The translations under genes were made by a program, and so were the position numbers. The notes below the pieces were generated by a model, which saw only the letters and a program-made list of their open reading frames with translations, was not told where the DNA came from and made no database searches. A stretch of DNA of 64,000 nt from Streptomyces rapamycinicus NRRL 5491 (GTDB lineage Bacteria > Actinomycetota > Actinomycetes > Streptomycetales > Streptomycetaceae). The stretch is taken from assembly GCF_024298965.1 (NCBI RefSeq), contig NZ_CP085193.1, forward strand, positions 1,674,001 to 1,738,000, read 5' to 3'. Positions 23,420 to 31,628 of this stretch are shown in pieces (position 1 is the first letter of the stretch; each line of letters starts with the position of its first letter).

Positions 23420-24682
23420 ATGAAGATCGCATTCCTGCTGCACAACGCCTACGGGATCGGCGGAACGATCCGGACGACCATGAACCTCGCGACGGCGCTC
23501 GCCGACCGCCATGAGGTCGAGATCGTCTCGATGATGCGGCACCGCGAGACGCCGCGTTTCGCCCTCGACCCGCAGGTGCGGCTGGTCCCCCTGGTGGACA
23601 CGCGTCCGGAGGGCGCGGACGCGAAGGACCCGCTGTTCTTCGAGGCCAGCCGGGACTTTCCGGCCGCCGAGAAGCGGATCAAGCAGTACAACCGGCTGAT
23701 GGACACGCGGGCCGCGGAGTATCTGCGCGGCTGCGACGCCGATGTGATCGTCGGCACCCGGCCGGGGGTGAACGTCTACATCTCCCGCTTCGCCCCGCGT
23801 CGTGCCCTGCGCATCGCCCAGGAGCATCTGCGGTACGAGGCGCACAGCAAGAAGCTGCGGGCGGAGCTGGCCCCGTTCTACCGGGCGCTGGACGCCGTGG
23901 TCACCACGACGGAGGCGGACGCCGCGGTCTACCGCAAGAAGATGCCGATGCCGGGGGTGCGGACCCTGGCGATACCCAACAGCGTCCCCGAGCCCGACGT
24001 GGCACCCTCCGAGGGCACCGAGCCGGTGATCGCGGCGGCCGGGCGGCTGGTCCGCGGCAAGCGCTTCGACCTGCTGATCGACGCCTTCGCGGAGATCTCG
24101 GTGAAGTTCCCGGCCTGGCGGCTGCGGATCTACGGCGGGGGCGCGGAGAAGGAGCGGCTCGCGGAGCACATCGAGCGGCTGGGCCTGTCCGGGAGCGCGG
24201 AGCTGATGGGGTCCCGCTCCCCCATCGAGGCGGAGTTCGCCAAGGCGTCGCTGGTCGCGGTCGCCTCGGACGCCGAATCGTTCGGGATGACGATCGTGGA
24301 GGCCATGCGCTGCGGGGTGCCGGTGGTGAGCACCGACTGCCCGCTCGGCCCCGCCGAGATCATCAAGGACGGGCTCACCGGACGGCTCGTCCCCACCGGG
24401 GACAAGCACGCGCTGGCGAGTGCCCTGATGGAGCTGATGGGCGATGCCCCGGCCCGGCGGGCGATGGGCGCGGCCGCCCTGGAGAGCTCCCGGGTCTATG
24501 ACCCGGAGCCGATCGCCCGGCGCTACGACCAGCTCTTCGAGGAGCTGCGCGCGAGCCGGTTCACCCGCCTCTGGGAGCGCTACCGGACCGCCACCCGCGC
24601 CCGCCTGCGGCGGCTGGCCCGGCGCTTCGGCTTCTCCCCCGGCCGCCGTGCCCCGGCGGCGGGCCACAAGGCGAGCGCGTGA
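23420..24682 (+). CDS. GT4-family glycosyltransferase
   Basis: This 420-residue GT-B fold enzyme has the N-terminal acceptor domain with HNAYGIGGTIRTTMNLATAL and the C-terminal donor domain starting AAGRLVRGKRFDLLIDAF near residue 213, followed by LMGSRSPIEAEFAKASLVAVASDAESFGMTIVEAM, the EX7E motif of retaining GT4 transferases. It has no TM segment, and the basic C-terminus (RLRRLARRFGF) could bind membrane. Such enzymes add sugars to polysaccharides, teichoic acids or lipids; the acceptor is unknown. It is monocistronic and convergent with the SDR gene. Confidence 0.9.
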   Translation: MKIAFLLHNAYGIGGTIRTTMNLATALADRHEVEIVSMMRHRETPRFALDPQVRLVPLVDTRPEGADAKDPLFFEASRDFPAAEKRIKQYNRLMDTRAAEYLRGCDADVIVGTRPGVNVYISRFAPRRALRIAQEHLRYEAHSKKLRAELAPFYRALDAVVTTTEADAAVYRKKMPMPGVRTLAIPNSVPEPDVAPSEGTEPVIAAAGRLVRGKRFDLLIDAFAEISVKFPAWRLRIYGGGAEKERLAEHIERLGLSGSAELMGSRSPIEAEFAKASLVAVASDAESFGMTIVEAMRCGVPVVSTDCPLGPAEIIKDGLTGRLVPTGDKHALASALMELMGDAPARRAMGAAALESSRVYDPEPIARRYDQLFEELRASRFTRLWERYRTATRARLRRLARRFGFSPGRRAPAAGHKASA

Positions 24683-24710
24683 CCCGACGCCGGACCGCGG
24701 CGCCCCGCCG

Positions 24711-26189
24711 TCACCAGGACGTCGGGGCGTAGTCCTTCAGGAAGCAGCCGAAGAGGTCCTCGCCGTGCTCGCCCCGGACGATCGGGTCGTAGACCCGGGC
24801 CGCGCCGTCCACCAGGTCGAGGGGGGCGTGGAAGCCCTCGGCCGCCAGCCGCATCTTCTCCGGGTGCGGGCGCTCGTCGGTGATCCATCCGGTGTCGACG
24901 CTCGTCATCAGGATGGCGTCGGACTCGAACATCTCGCGTGCGCTGGTGCGGGTCAGCATGTTCAGCGCGGCCTTGGCCATATTGGTGTGCGGATGGCCCG
25001 CGCCCTTGTAGCCCCGGCCGAACTTGCCCTCCATCGCGGAGACGTTGACCACGTACTTGCGCCGGGCGGGCGAGGCGGCCATCGCCGGGCGCAACCGGCT
25101 CACCAGGATGAACGGCGCCGTCTCATTGCACAGCTGGACCTCGAGCATCTCGACCGGGTCCACCTCGTTGATCCGCTGCACCCAGGTGTTGCTCGGGTCC
25201 AGGTCCGGCACCAGACCGCCCGCGTCGATCGCGGTCCCGGCCTCGATCCGGGCCGGTGAGGCGGAGCCGCTGGTGAGGGCGAGGGCGGTGAGGTCCTGCG
25301 GGGTGAGGGCGCCGTCCCGGGGCGCGCGGGGCGCCGGCAGGGCCGCCTGGGCGCCGCTGCCGAAGGCGCCGAGGACCACGGACTCGGGGAGCTCCCCGGC
25401 GGGGAGCGGCGCCGACTCGCCCGCTATCAGCTCCGCGTACGCCTGCGGGGTGCGGCGGACGGTCTGGGCGGCGTTGTTGATCAGTATGTCCAGCGGGCCC
25501 GCGGCGCTCACCGCGTCGGCCAGCGCGATCACCTGGGCCGGGTCGCGCAGGTCGATGCCGACGACCTTGAGCCGGTGCAGCCACTCCCCGCTGTCCGGCA
25601 TGGCCTTGAAGCGGCGGATGGCGTCGACCGGGAAGCGGGTGGTGACGGTGGTGTGCGCGCCGTCGCGCAGCAGCCGCAGCGCGATGTACATGCCGATCTT
25701 CGCCCGGCCGCCGGTGAGCAGGGCACGGCGCCCGGTGAGATCGGTGCGGGCGTCGCGGCGGGCCCGGTTCTCGGCGGCGCAGTCGCGGCACAGCTGGTGG
25801 TAGAAGGCGTCGACCTCGACATACCGGGTCTTGCAGACGTAGCAGGAGCGGGGGCGCTCCAGGATGCCCGCGATCTCCGTGGTGACGGAGCTGGTGAGCG
25901 CGCGGCCCAGCGTCTCGTCGTCGATCCGGTCGGCGGCGCCGGTGGCGGTGGCCTCGGTCACGGCCTTGTCGTTCGCGGTCTTCGCGGCCCGCCGCTCCTG
26001 GCGCCTGCGCTGCTTCACACTGCGGTAGATCCCGGAGGTGGCCCGGCGCACCATGACCGCGTCGGGGTGGTCGACCGGCAGCCGGTCGAGTTCCGCGAGG
26101 ACGCTCAGACAGGTCGCCAGCCGCTCCGGGTCGATGCCCGGCCCCTCGGCCGGGGCACGCTCGGCCCGGCCTTCGTCAATCACCGTCAT
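24711..26189 (-). CDS. Large SDR-family protein with Cys-pair (zinc-ribbon-like) insertion
   Basis: This 492-residue protein is about twice the usual SDR length. Residues 1-115 are a helical region. Residues about 117-139 hold CYVCKTRYVEVDAFYHQLCRDC, two CxxC pairs that look like a zinc ribbon. The SDR domain begins near residue 152 with ALLTGGRAKIGMYIALRLL (TGGxxxIG) and has ILINNAAQ. Where YxxxK is expected the sequence reads HPHTNMAKAALN, with Thr in the Tyr position, so classic dehydrogenase chemistry is doubtful. It lies 90 bp downstream of pqqE on the same strand and could be co-transcribed, though no PQQ role is known. Related large SDRs exist in actinobacteria; function unknown. Confidence 0.82.
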   Translation of the reverse strand: MTVIDEGRAERAPAEGPGIDPERLATCLSVLAELDRLPVDHPDAVMVRRATSGIYRSVKQRRRQERRAAKTANDKAVTEATATGAADRIDDETLGRALTSSVTTEIAGILERPRSCYVCKTRYVEVDAFYHQLCRDCAAENRARRDARTDLTGRRALLTGGRAKIGMYIALRLLRDGAHTTVTTRFPVDAIRRFKAMPDSGEWLHRLKVVGIDLRDPAQVIALADAVSAAGPLDILINNAAQTVRRTPQAYAELIAGESAPLPAGELPESVVLGAFGSGAQAALPAPRAPRDGALTPQDLTALALTSGSASPARIEAGTAIDAGGLVPDLDPSNTWVQRINEVDPVEMLEVQLCNETAPFILVSRLRPAMAASPARRKYVVNVSAMEGKFGRGYKGAGHPHTNMAKAALNMLTRTSAREMFESDAILMTSVDTGWITDERPHPEKMRLAAEGFHAPLDLVDGAARVYDPIVRGEHGEDLFGCFLKDYAPTSW

Positions 26190-26279
26190 CGCCGCTGCCG
26201 CTTTCTGGTTCGCCTGTTCCCCTGGACAACGGCGAAACTTTACGGAAGCGGGGGCGTATGCGCCAAACCGCGCCCGGCC

Positions 26280-27386
26280 TCACCCTCCGGGCTTGCGGTA
26301 CGCATAGCCGCCGGTCGGCGCCGGGGCCCCCGCTCCGGCCGGGTGCCCTTGGTCCGTCGTCAGCGCGCGGATCACACCGTGGTCCGGGGAGAGCGCACAG
26401 GCCGGGTCGGTGCGGGCGGCGTCGCCGGTGAGGGCGTACGCCTGGCAGCGGCAGCCGCCGAAGTCCTCCGCTCGGCGGGAGCAGGTGCGGCACGGCTCGC
26501 GCATCCAGTCCTCGCCCCGGTAGCGGTTGAAGGCGCCCGAGTGGTCCCAGATCCACTCCAGGGGATGGTCGCGGACGTTGGGCGGGTCCAGGTCCGGCAG
26601 GCTCGCGGCGGCGGGGCAGGGCAGCACGGTGCCGTCGGGAGCGACGGCCAGCGAGACCGCGCCCCACCCGCCCATACAGGGCTTGGCCACGCCGTCGAAG
26701 TAGTCGGGCACCACCCACACCAGATCGGTTGCGCCGCCCAGCCGGTCCCGCCACCGCTGGACCGTGTCCCGCGCCCGGGCGAGCTGGTAGCGGGTGGGCA
26801 GCAGGGCGTCGCGGTTGCGCAGCGCCCAGCCGTAGAACTGGGTGTTGGCCAGCTCGATCCGGTCGGCGCCCCAGTCCAGGCCGCGGCGGATGATGGCGTC
26901 GAGCGCGTCGAGGTTGTCGCGGTGCAGGACGACGTTGATCCCGAGCGGCAGCCCGGCCGCGCGCACCAGGGCGGCGGCCCGTTCCTTGGCGGCGTACGAG
27001 CGGTGTCCGGCGATCCGGTCGGAGGCGGCCGGGTCGGCGTGTTGCAGGGACAGCTGGACACTGCGCAGCCCGGCGGCGGTCAGCGTGGCCAGCCGGGCGC
27101 CGTCCAGGCCCACTCCGCTGGTGACGAGCTGGGTGTAGATCCCGGCGGACTCGGCGGCGGTGACGATCTCGGCGAGATCGCCGCGCAACAGCGGTTCCCC
27201 GCCGGAGAGATGGGTGTGCACCACGCCCAGCTCTCCCGCCTGGCGCAGCACTTCGGTCCACTCGGCGGTGGACAGCTCACGGGAGCGGCGGACCAGCTCC
27301 AGGGGGTTGGAGCAGTAGGGGCAGTGCAGCGGGCAGCCGTGGGTGAGCTCGGCGAGCAGGGCCCAGGGGCGGGGCACGGCGGTCAT
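26280..27386 (-). CDS. pqqE: PQQ biosynthesis radical SAM enzyme PqqE
   Basis: This 368-residue radical SAM enzyme forms the Glu-Tyr carbon-carbon link in the PqqA peptide with the chaperone PqqD. The cluster motif CPLHCPYC (CxxxCxxC) lies near residues 18-25, SGGEPLLRGD near residue 60 is the SAM-binding GGE motif, and a C-terminal SPASM domain supplies Cys ligands for auxiliary clusters (KPCMGGWGA, LPCPAA, EPCRTCSRRAEDFGGCRC). Its ATG overlaps the pqqD stop as ATGA. It is the last gene of pqqABCDE. Confidence 0.96.
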   Translation of the reverse strand: MTAVPRPWALLAELTHGCPLHCPYCSNPLELVRRSRELSTAEWTEVLRQAGELGVVHTHLSGGEPLLRGDLAEIVTAAESAGIYTQLVTSGVGLDGARLATLTAAGLRSVQLSLQHADPAASDRIAGHRSYAAKERAAALVRAAGLPLGINVVLHRDNLDALDAIIRRGLDWGADRIELANTQFYGWALRNRDALLPTRYQLARARDTVQRWRDRLGGATDLVWVVPDYFDGVAKPCMGGWGAVSLAVAPDGTVLPCPAAASLPDLDPPNVRDHPLEWIWDHSGAFNRYRGEDWMREPCRTCSRRAEDFGGCRCQAYALTGDAARTDPACALSPDHGVIRALTTDQGHPAGAGAPAPTGGYAYRKPGG

Positions 27387-27670
27387 CGGACCCAGCCCTC
27401 CCCACGCATCCGGTCGAGGAAGGCGGGCACGTCCTCGGCGACGGGCGCGCCGGGGAAGCGGCTCCGAAGTTCCGCCACGATGGCGTCGAGGTCGCGGTCG
27501 CCGTCGCACAGCCGAAGGATCTTCGCGGCGCTGCCGCGCAGCACCACCACCCGCTCGGGCAGCAGCAGCAGGTCGGCGTCCCGCACCCGGTCGTGGCGCA
27601 GGCTCACGGCGGGGGACAGCGCGGGCCGCCATCCGGCCGGGGCGGGCCCGGTGCCGGGTCCGGTCGTCAT
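27383..27670 (-). CDS. pqqD: PqqA-binding chaperone PqqD
   Basis: This 95-residue protein has the PqqD winged-helix peptide-binding domain: RHDRVRDADLLLLPERVVVL, then KILRLCDGDRDLDAIVAELRSRFPG. It presents the PqqA precursor to PqqE. It overlaps pqqC upstream and pqqE downstream through ATGA, which indicates translational coupling and balanced synthesis. Confidence 0.93.
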   Translation of the reverse strand: MTTGPGTGPAPAGWRPALSPAVSLRHDRVRDADLLLLPERVVVLRGSAAKILRLCDGDRDLDAIVAELRSRFPGAPVAEDVPAFLDRMRGEGWVR

Positions 27671-28398
27671 GTCCCCTCCCCCGGGCCGTCCTTGGTGTCG
27701 GCCTCCGGGCCGTCCTTGGTGTCGGCGTGGTCGACCGCGTCCAGCAGCGACCACAGCACATCGCATTTGAAGGCGAGCGCCGCCACCGCGCGGTCCTCGT
27801 CCTCGGGGGTCCGCGCCCAGGTCAGGACCAGGTCGAGGGCCTCGGTGCTGTCCCGGCGCCCCTGGCCGACCCGGTTGCGGAAGTAGGCCAGGCCCGCGCG
27901 CTCGATCCAGGGGTAGTACCGCTCGAAGGCGTCGATCCGGGTGAGCATGATGCCGGGCGCGGACAGTTCGGTGAGCGAGGCGGCGACGGCTTCCAGCGGG
28001 TCGCGCAGCCGGCAGAAGTTGACATAGCCGTCGACCGCGAGCCGCACCCCGGGCACCACCTCATCACCCGACAGCAGCCGGTCCCGGTCCAGCCCCGCGG
28101 CCTCGCCGAGCCGCAGCCATCGCTCGATCCCGCCCTCGCCGTCGGTGGCGCCGTCGTGGTCCTGGATGCGCCGCAGCCACATCCGGCGCAGCCGTGAGGT
28201 GTCGAGCTTGGCGGTGATCAGCGCGTCCTTGACGGGGATGTGGCGCTGGTAGTGGAAGCGGTTGAGGATCCAGCGGCGCAGTTCGGCGGGGGTGAGCTCG
28301 CCCGCGTGCATCCGTACGTTGAAGGGGTGGCGGTCGTGGTAGCGCTCCTGCGCGACCGCGCGCAGCCGCTCCTCGAGCCGTGTCCGTGGGGTGCTCAC
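27667..28398 (-). CDS. pqqC: Pyrroloquinoline-quinone synthase PqqC
   Basis: This 243-residue enzyme catalyses the last step, an eight-electron oxidation and ring closure of AHQQ to PQQ, without a metal. It has the all-helical heme-oxygenase-like fold with YHDRHPFNVRMHAGELT and LNRFHYQRHIPVKDALI, where His and Arg active-site residues lie. The C-terminus carries a 24-bp tandem duplication (27681-27726) that adds a second DTKDGP unit. The gene overlaps pqqB and pqqD by 4 bp each. Confidence 0.95.
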   Translation of the reverse strand: MSTPRTRLEERLRAVAQERYHDRHPFNVRMHAGELTPAELRRWILNRFHYQRHIPVKDALITAKLDTSRLRRMWLRRIQDHDGATDGEGGIERWLRLGEAAGLDRDRLLSGDEVVPGVRLAVDGYVNFCRLRDPLEAVAASLTELSAPGIMLTRIDAFERYYPWIERAGLAYFRNRVGQGRRDSTEALDLVLTWARTPEDEDRAVAALAFKCDVLWSLLDAVDHADTKDGPEADTKDGPGEGT

Positions 28399-29294
28399 AG
28401 GTCGATCACCATCCCGTCGGCGGCCACCTCGACGCCCAGCCTCGCCAAGCCCGAGTGCTGGGGCGCGGCCGGGTCGTTGAGGGGGTTGGTGTTGTTGAGG
28501 TGGGTGTACAGGGTGCGCGCTCCGAGTGCGGCGAGCCGGTGCGCCGTGCCGTCCGGTCCATCGATCGGCAGATGGCCCATGGCGGTGGCGGTACGCGAGC
28601 CGAAGCCGCAGGTGAGGGGCTCGTCATCGGACCAGAAGGTGCCGTCGACGATCACACAGTCGGCTTCTTCGGCGGCGCGCTGGAAGGCGTCGGGCCAGGC
28701 GGCGAGCGCGGGGGCGTAGAGGAGGGAGCGGCCGGTGGCGCGGTCGGTCAGCCGCAGGGCGACCACCCAGGCGTCGTCGTCCGGGGCGCCCCGTCCGGCC
28801 GCGTAGCGGGGGCGTTTGGCGGAGACGGGGACGGCGCCGACGGCGATGGACGAGCCCTCGTCGAGCGGCCGGTCCCCGGGGCCGAGGGGGCGCCAGTCCA
28901 GCCGGGCGTAGGGGGTGAGGATCTCGCCCAGGTGGAGCCCGGTCAGCAGGGCGTGCCGCACCGGGGCGGTGGCCACGATCTCGATGGCGTCCGCCTCGCG
29001 CAGCCGGGCGATGCCGAGGGTGTGGTCGAGTTCGGCGTCGGTGAGGATCACCCCGGCCAGCGGGGTCCGGCGCGGTTCGGGCCCGGGGTGGAGTTCGGGG
29101 CAGTCCTCGACCTGGTCGCCGAGGTCGGGGGTGGCGTTGACCAGATACCAGTGACCTTCACCGGCCTGGACGGCGAGCGAGGCATGGCGGCGGCGCCACC
29201 CCGGGTGGGCGCGTGCCCCGGAGCATCCGGGGCACGCGCAGTTCCACTGGGGTACGCCGCCACCCGCCGCGGTGCCGAGCACGCGCACGCGCAT
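28395..29294 (-). CDS. pqqB: PQQ biosynthesis protein PqqB
   Basis: This 299-residue metallo-beta-lactamase-fold protein is assigned the hydroxylation of the Tyr-derived intermediate in PQQ synthesis. The N-terminus MRVRVLGTAAGGGVPQWNC is diagnostic, followed by CACPGC Cys residues for structural zinc, the metal-site segment LTDAELDHTLGI near residue 85 and HLNNTNPLND near 265. It starts 10 bp after the pqqA stop. Confidence 0.96.
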   Translation of the reverse strand: MRVRVLGTAAGGGVPQWNCACPGCSGARAHPGWRRRHASLAVQAGEGHWYLVNATPDLGDQVEDCPELHPGPEPRRTPLAGVILTDAELDHTLGIARLREADAIEIVATAPVRHALLTGLHLGEILTPYARLDWRPLGPGDRPLDEGSSIAVGAVPVSAKRPRYAAGRGAPDDDAWVVALRLTDRATGRSLLYAPALAAWPDAFQRAAEEADCVIVDGTFWSDDEPLTCGFGSRTATAMGHLPIDGPDGTAHRLAALGARTLYTHLNNTNPLNDPAAPQHSGLARLGVEVAADGMVIDL

Positions 29295-29304
29295 GGCGGG
29301 GAGC

Positions 29305-29448
29305 TCAGCGGGCGTTCAGCGAGTAGGCGGTGACCTCCAGCGCGGTCTCCACGACCACGTAGTCGGGCGTCTGCCAGGCAGTCTCGCCGGCCTCCGTACG
29401 GGTGCGGTCCGCCGCCTCGGGTGCCGTGCGCGGTGTGGTCTCGTTCAT
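29305..29448 (-). CDS. pqqA: PQQ precursor peptide PqqA
   Basis: This 47-residue peptide starts at ATG 29448, after a GGAAGGCAGG ribosome-binding region. Its C-terminal half, WQTPDYVVVETALEVTAYSL, contains the ExxxY core (Glu 38 and Tyr 42), the two residues cross-linked by PqqE to make PQQ. The N-terminal 24 residues are Thr/Glu/Ala-rich and longer than in many proteobacterial PqqA peptides. It is the first gene of pqqABCDE and lies 62 bp downstream of the GH29 gene on the same strand. Confidence 0.93.
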   Translation of the reverse strand: MNETTPRTAPEAADRTRTEAGETAWQTPDYVVVETALEVTAYSLNAR

Positions 29449-29509
29449 GGCTTCGACCTGCCTTCCATCTCGGTGGGGGATGAATCAACGGGACGGGGCG
29501 GACGGGCCG

Positions 29510-31345
29510 TCAGCGGGCGGTCCGGATCCGCGGTGCCCCGCCGTCGGTGGTGGTGCGGCCGCTCCCGGGGTAGGCGGATCCGATGCGCACCTCGTCCAGC
29601 AGCAGCTTGCGATGGTGCTTGGTGTCGGTGGCCGCGGCCCAGGTGCTGTTCACCGTGAGCCGGAGATAGCGCTTGGTGGTGGCGGGGATGTCGATAAACC
29701 GCACACCGCGGGCGCTGGGCAGCGTTCCGGACGCCACCGGGCCGCCCCAGTCGCGGCCGTTGTCGGAGACGTGCACCTGGTAGTCGCGGATGCGGGCGGA
29801 CTGCTCGGTGTCGGAGCGGGCGTAGGAGACCGACCACTCCCGCTGGTTCACGGCCAGATAGCGGACGCTCTTGGCGGAGCGCAGATCGAGGGTGACCGAG
29901 GCGGGCAGGGTGGTGTCGTTGTCCCAGTACGTCCGCGGATCGCCGTCGAGTACGGCGGAGGCGGGGTGTCCGTTCGCGGAGACGCTGGCGCTCGCGGTGA
30001 GCGAACCGGGCGGGACGATGCCCTGACGGCCGTCGGTGCGGACGGCGAGGACGGTGTCGTACGGATCCCAGTCGGTGATGCCGGAGATGGTGATCCGGCC
30101 GTCGCTCTGGCGGAAGCTGAGCTTCTTCCCGGTGCGGTAGTCGGTGACGCCGGTCGCCTGGTAGCCGTTGTCCCGCAACGTCAGCGTGGAGCCCGAGGGC
30201 CGGGTGAGGACGTGGACGAAGTGGCGGTCGGGGTCGGCCGTGCTCACCGTGGTCACCCCGTGGGCGCCGTCGTTCCAGGTGCCGGGCTGGAGCCCGCCGT
30301 AGGAGTAGCCACCGCCCTCGGTGCCGCCCAGCGATCCCCAGATTTTGTCGAGATAGGTCTTGGCGTAGTTGTTGAACGCCTCCTGCTTGCTGGGGAACCG
30401 CCCGTTCACCTGGGCGGTCTCGGCCATGAGGGATTTGACGGAGGATCCGGAGTCGCTGATCAGCCGGCCGAGGGTGAGTCCCTGGTCCACCGCCGAATCG
30501 GTGCCGCTGTACCACCAGGCCCCGCTGCTGGGCAGCTTGAAGCAGGCCTCGGTGAGCCGGGGCTGTGGGGTCCAGATGGCCTGGGGGTAGTCATAGGCCG
30601 GGGTCATCCCGGTCTTCTGCTCATTGCTGACCGTGTCCATGATCGGCGTGTCTTCGTTGTTGTTGCTCAGCAGCCAGCCGGGACGGTCGGCTCGGATCTT
30701 CTCGTAGAGCCCGTGGTCGAGCCAGTAGTCGTTGTCGTTGTCGATCCAGAACCCGGACAGCTCGGGGTACTTCCGCAGCACTTCCACGAAGTTGTCGTAG
30801 GAGTACTCGCCGAAGCCGTCGCGTGTGGTCAGGTCGACGTCATGGCCCTTGTAGGCCGAGTAGGCCGCCGAGTCGAGCCATTCGTGGCCGCCCTCGGCGT
30901 GCCACTGCGGATCGTCGGTCATATAGAGCATGACCTTCAGCCCCTGGGCGCTCGCCGCGTCGATCAGCTCGCCGAGGAAGTCCCGCTTGGTGGAGCAGCT
31001 TCCGGGGATGGCGGACGGCCAGGCCCGCGCATAGCCCAGACGGCTGTGGAAGGAGGCGAGCACCAGATAGGAGGCGTGCAGCTTCTTGGCCTCGGCCACC
31101 CAGTAGCCGGCGTCCCAGCCGCCGTCGGTGACCGCCTTCTCCCAGGCGGAGCAGCTGGTGTAGCCGGGCGAGGTGCGCATGCCCCAGTGCAGGAAGAGCC
31201 CCGCCTGGGACTGGCGCAGCCACTGCTGCCGGGGGTTGGTGACCTCGGCCCGTGCCGGGGTGGGGCCGGTGAGGGTGAGGGTGACGACGGCCGACAGCAC
31301 GGCGGCCAGCCAGGCGCCGGGGCGGCGGCGCGATCTGCGGCCCAT
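29510..31345 (-). CDS. Secreted GH29-type alpha-L-fucosidase with C-terminal F5/8-type-C module
   Basis: This 611-residue protein has a Sec signal peptide (about 1-34, ending TPARAE). The GH29 barrel includes GLFLHWGMRTSPGY near residue 49 and FWIDNDNDYW near 196, where the Asp is the likely nucleophile. After a beta domain, residues about 445-600 form a discoidin/CBM32-like carbohydrate-binding module (ASAVLDGDPRTYWDND, VRYLAVNQREW). It removes alpha-fucose from plant or animal glycans outside the cell. ATG 31345 follows AGAAGGAG. It is divergent from the GH27 gene and may be co-transcribed with pqqA. Confidence 0.88.
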   Translation of the reverse strand: MGRRSRRRPGAWLAAVLSAVVTLTLTGPTPARAEVTNPRQQWLRQSQAGLFLHWGMRTSPGYTSCSAWEKAVTDGGWDAGYWVAEAKKLHASYLVLASFHSRLGYARAWPSAIPGSCSTKRDFLGELIDAASAQGLKVMLYMTDDPQWHAEGGHEWLDSAAYSAYKGHDVDLTTRDGFGEYSYDNFVEVLRKYPELSGFWIDNDNDYWLDHGLYEKIRADRPGWLLSNNNEDTPIMDTVSNEQKTGMTPAYDYPQAIWTPQPRLTEACFKLPSSGAWWYSGTDSAVDQGLTLGRLISDSGSSVKSLMAETAQVNGRFPSKQEAFNNYAKTYLDKIWGSLGGTEGGGYSYGGLQPGTWNDGAHGVTTVSTADPDRHFVHVLTRPSGSTLTLRDNGYQATGVTDYRTGKKLSFRQSDGRITISGITDWDPYDTVLAVRTDGRQGIVPPGSLTASASVSANGHPASAVLDGDPRTYWDNDTTLPASVTLDLRSAKSVRYLAVNQREWSVSYARSDTEQSARIRDYQVHVSDNGRDWGGPVASGTLPSARGVRFIDIPATTKRYLRLTVNSTWAAATDTKHHRKLLLDEVRIGSAYPGSGRTTTDGGAPRIRTAR

Positions 31346-31564
31346 GAGGGCTCCTTCTCGGGGGGGGGAGTACGGTCATGTGCCGTTCTGTTGCAGCGTC
31401 ACCGGCTGTTGGGGTCCGGTCAATAAGCGTGCGTCAAAAATCCTCCGATCTCTCCAGCTGTACATTCGCTGTGTACTACCAAGAAGCAAGCGGAATCCGC
31501 TGGCAGTTGGCTAATTTCCGCCGATCGTCACCCACACCGCCACCGTCTTGGTCCACACCATTCC

Positions 31565-31593
31565 TTGACTCATCGCGTCACACCTCCTACCTT
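31565..31593 (+). promoter_or_regulatory. Predicted promoter of GH27 gene
   Basis: TTGACT (31565-31570) and TACCTT (31588-31593) are separated by 17 bp, close to the housekeeping sigma consensus, and sit 35 bp before the GH27 start. No operator dyad was noted elsewhere in the 283-bp intergenic region 31346-31628. Confidence 0.55.
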
Positions 31594-31628
31594 CCGCGAA
31601 GCACTGTCCGCGCTCAAGGGAGATGATC

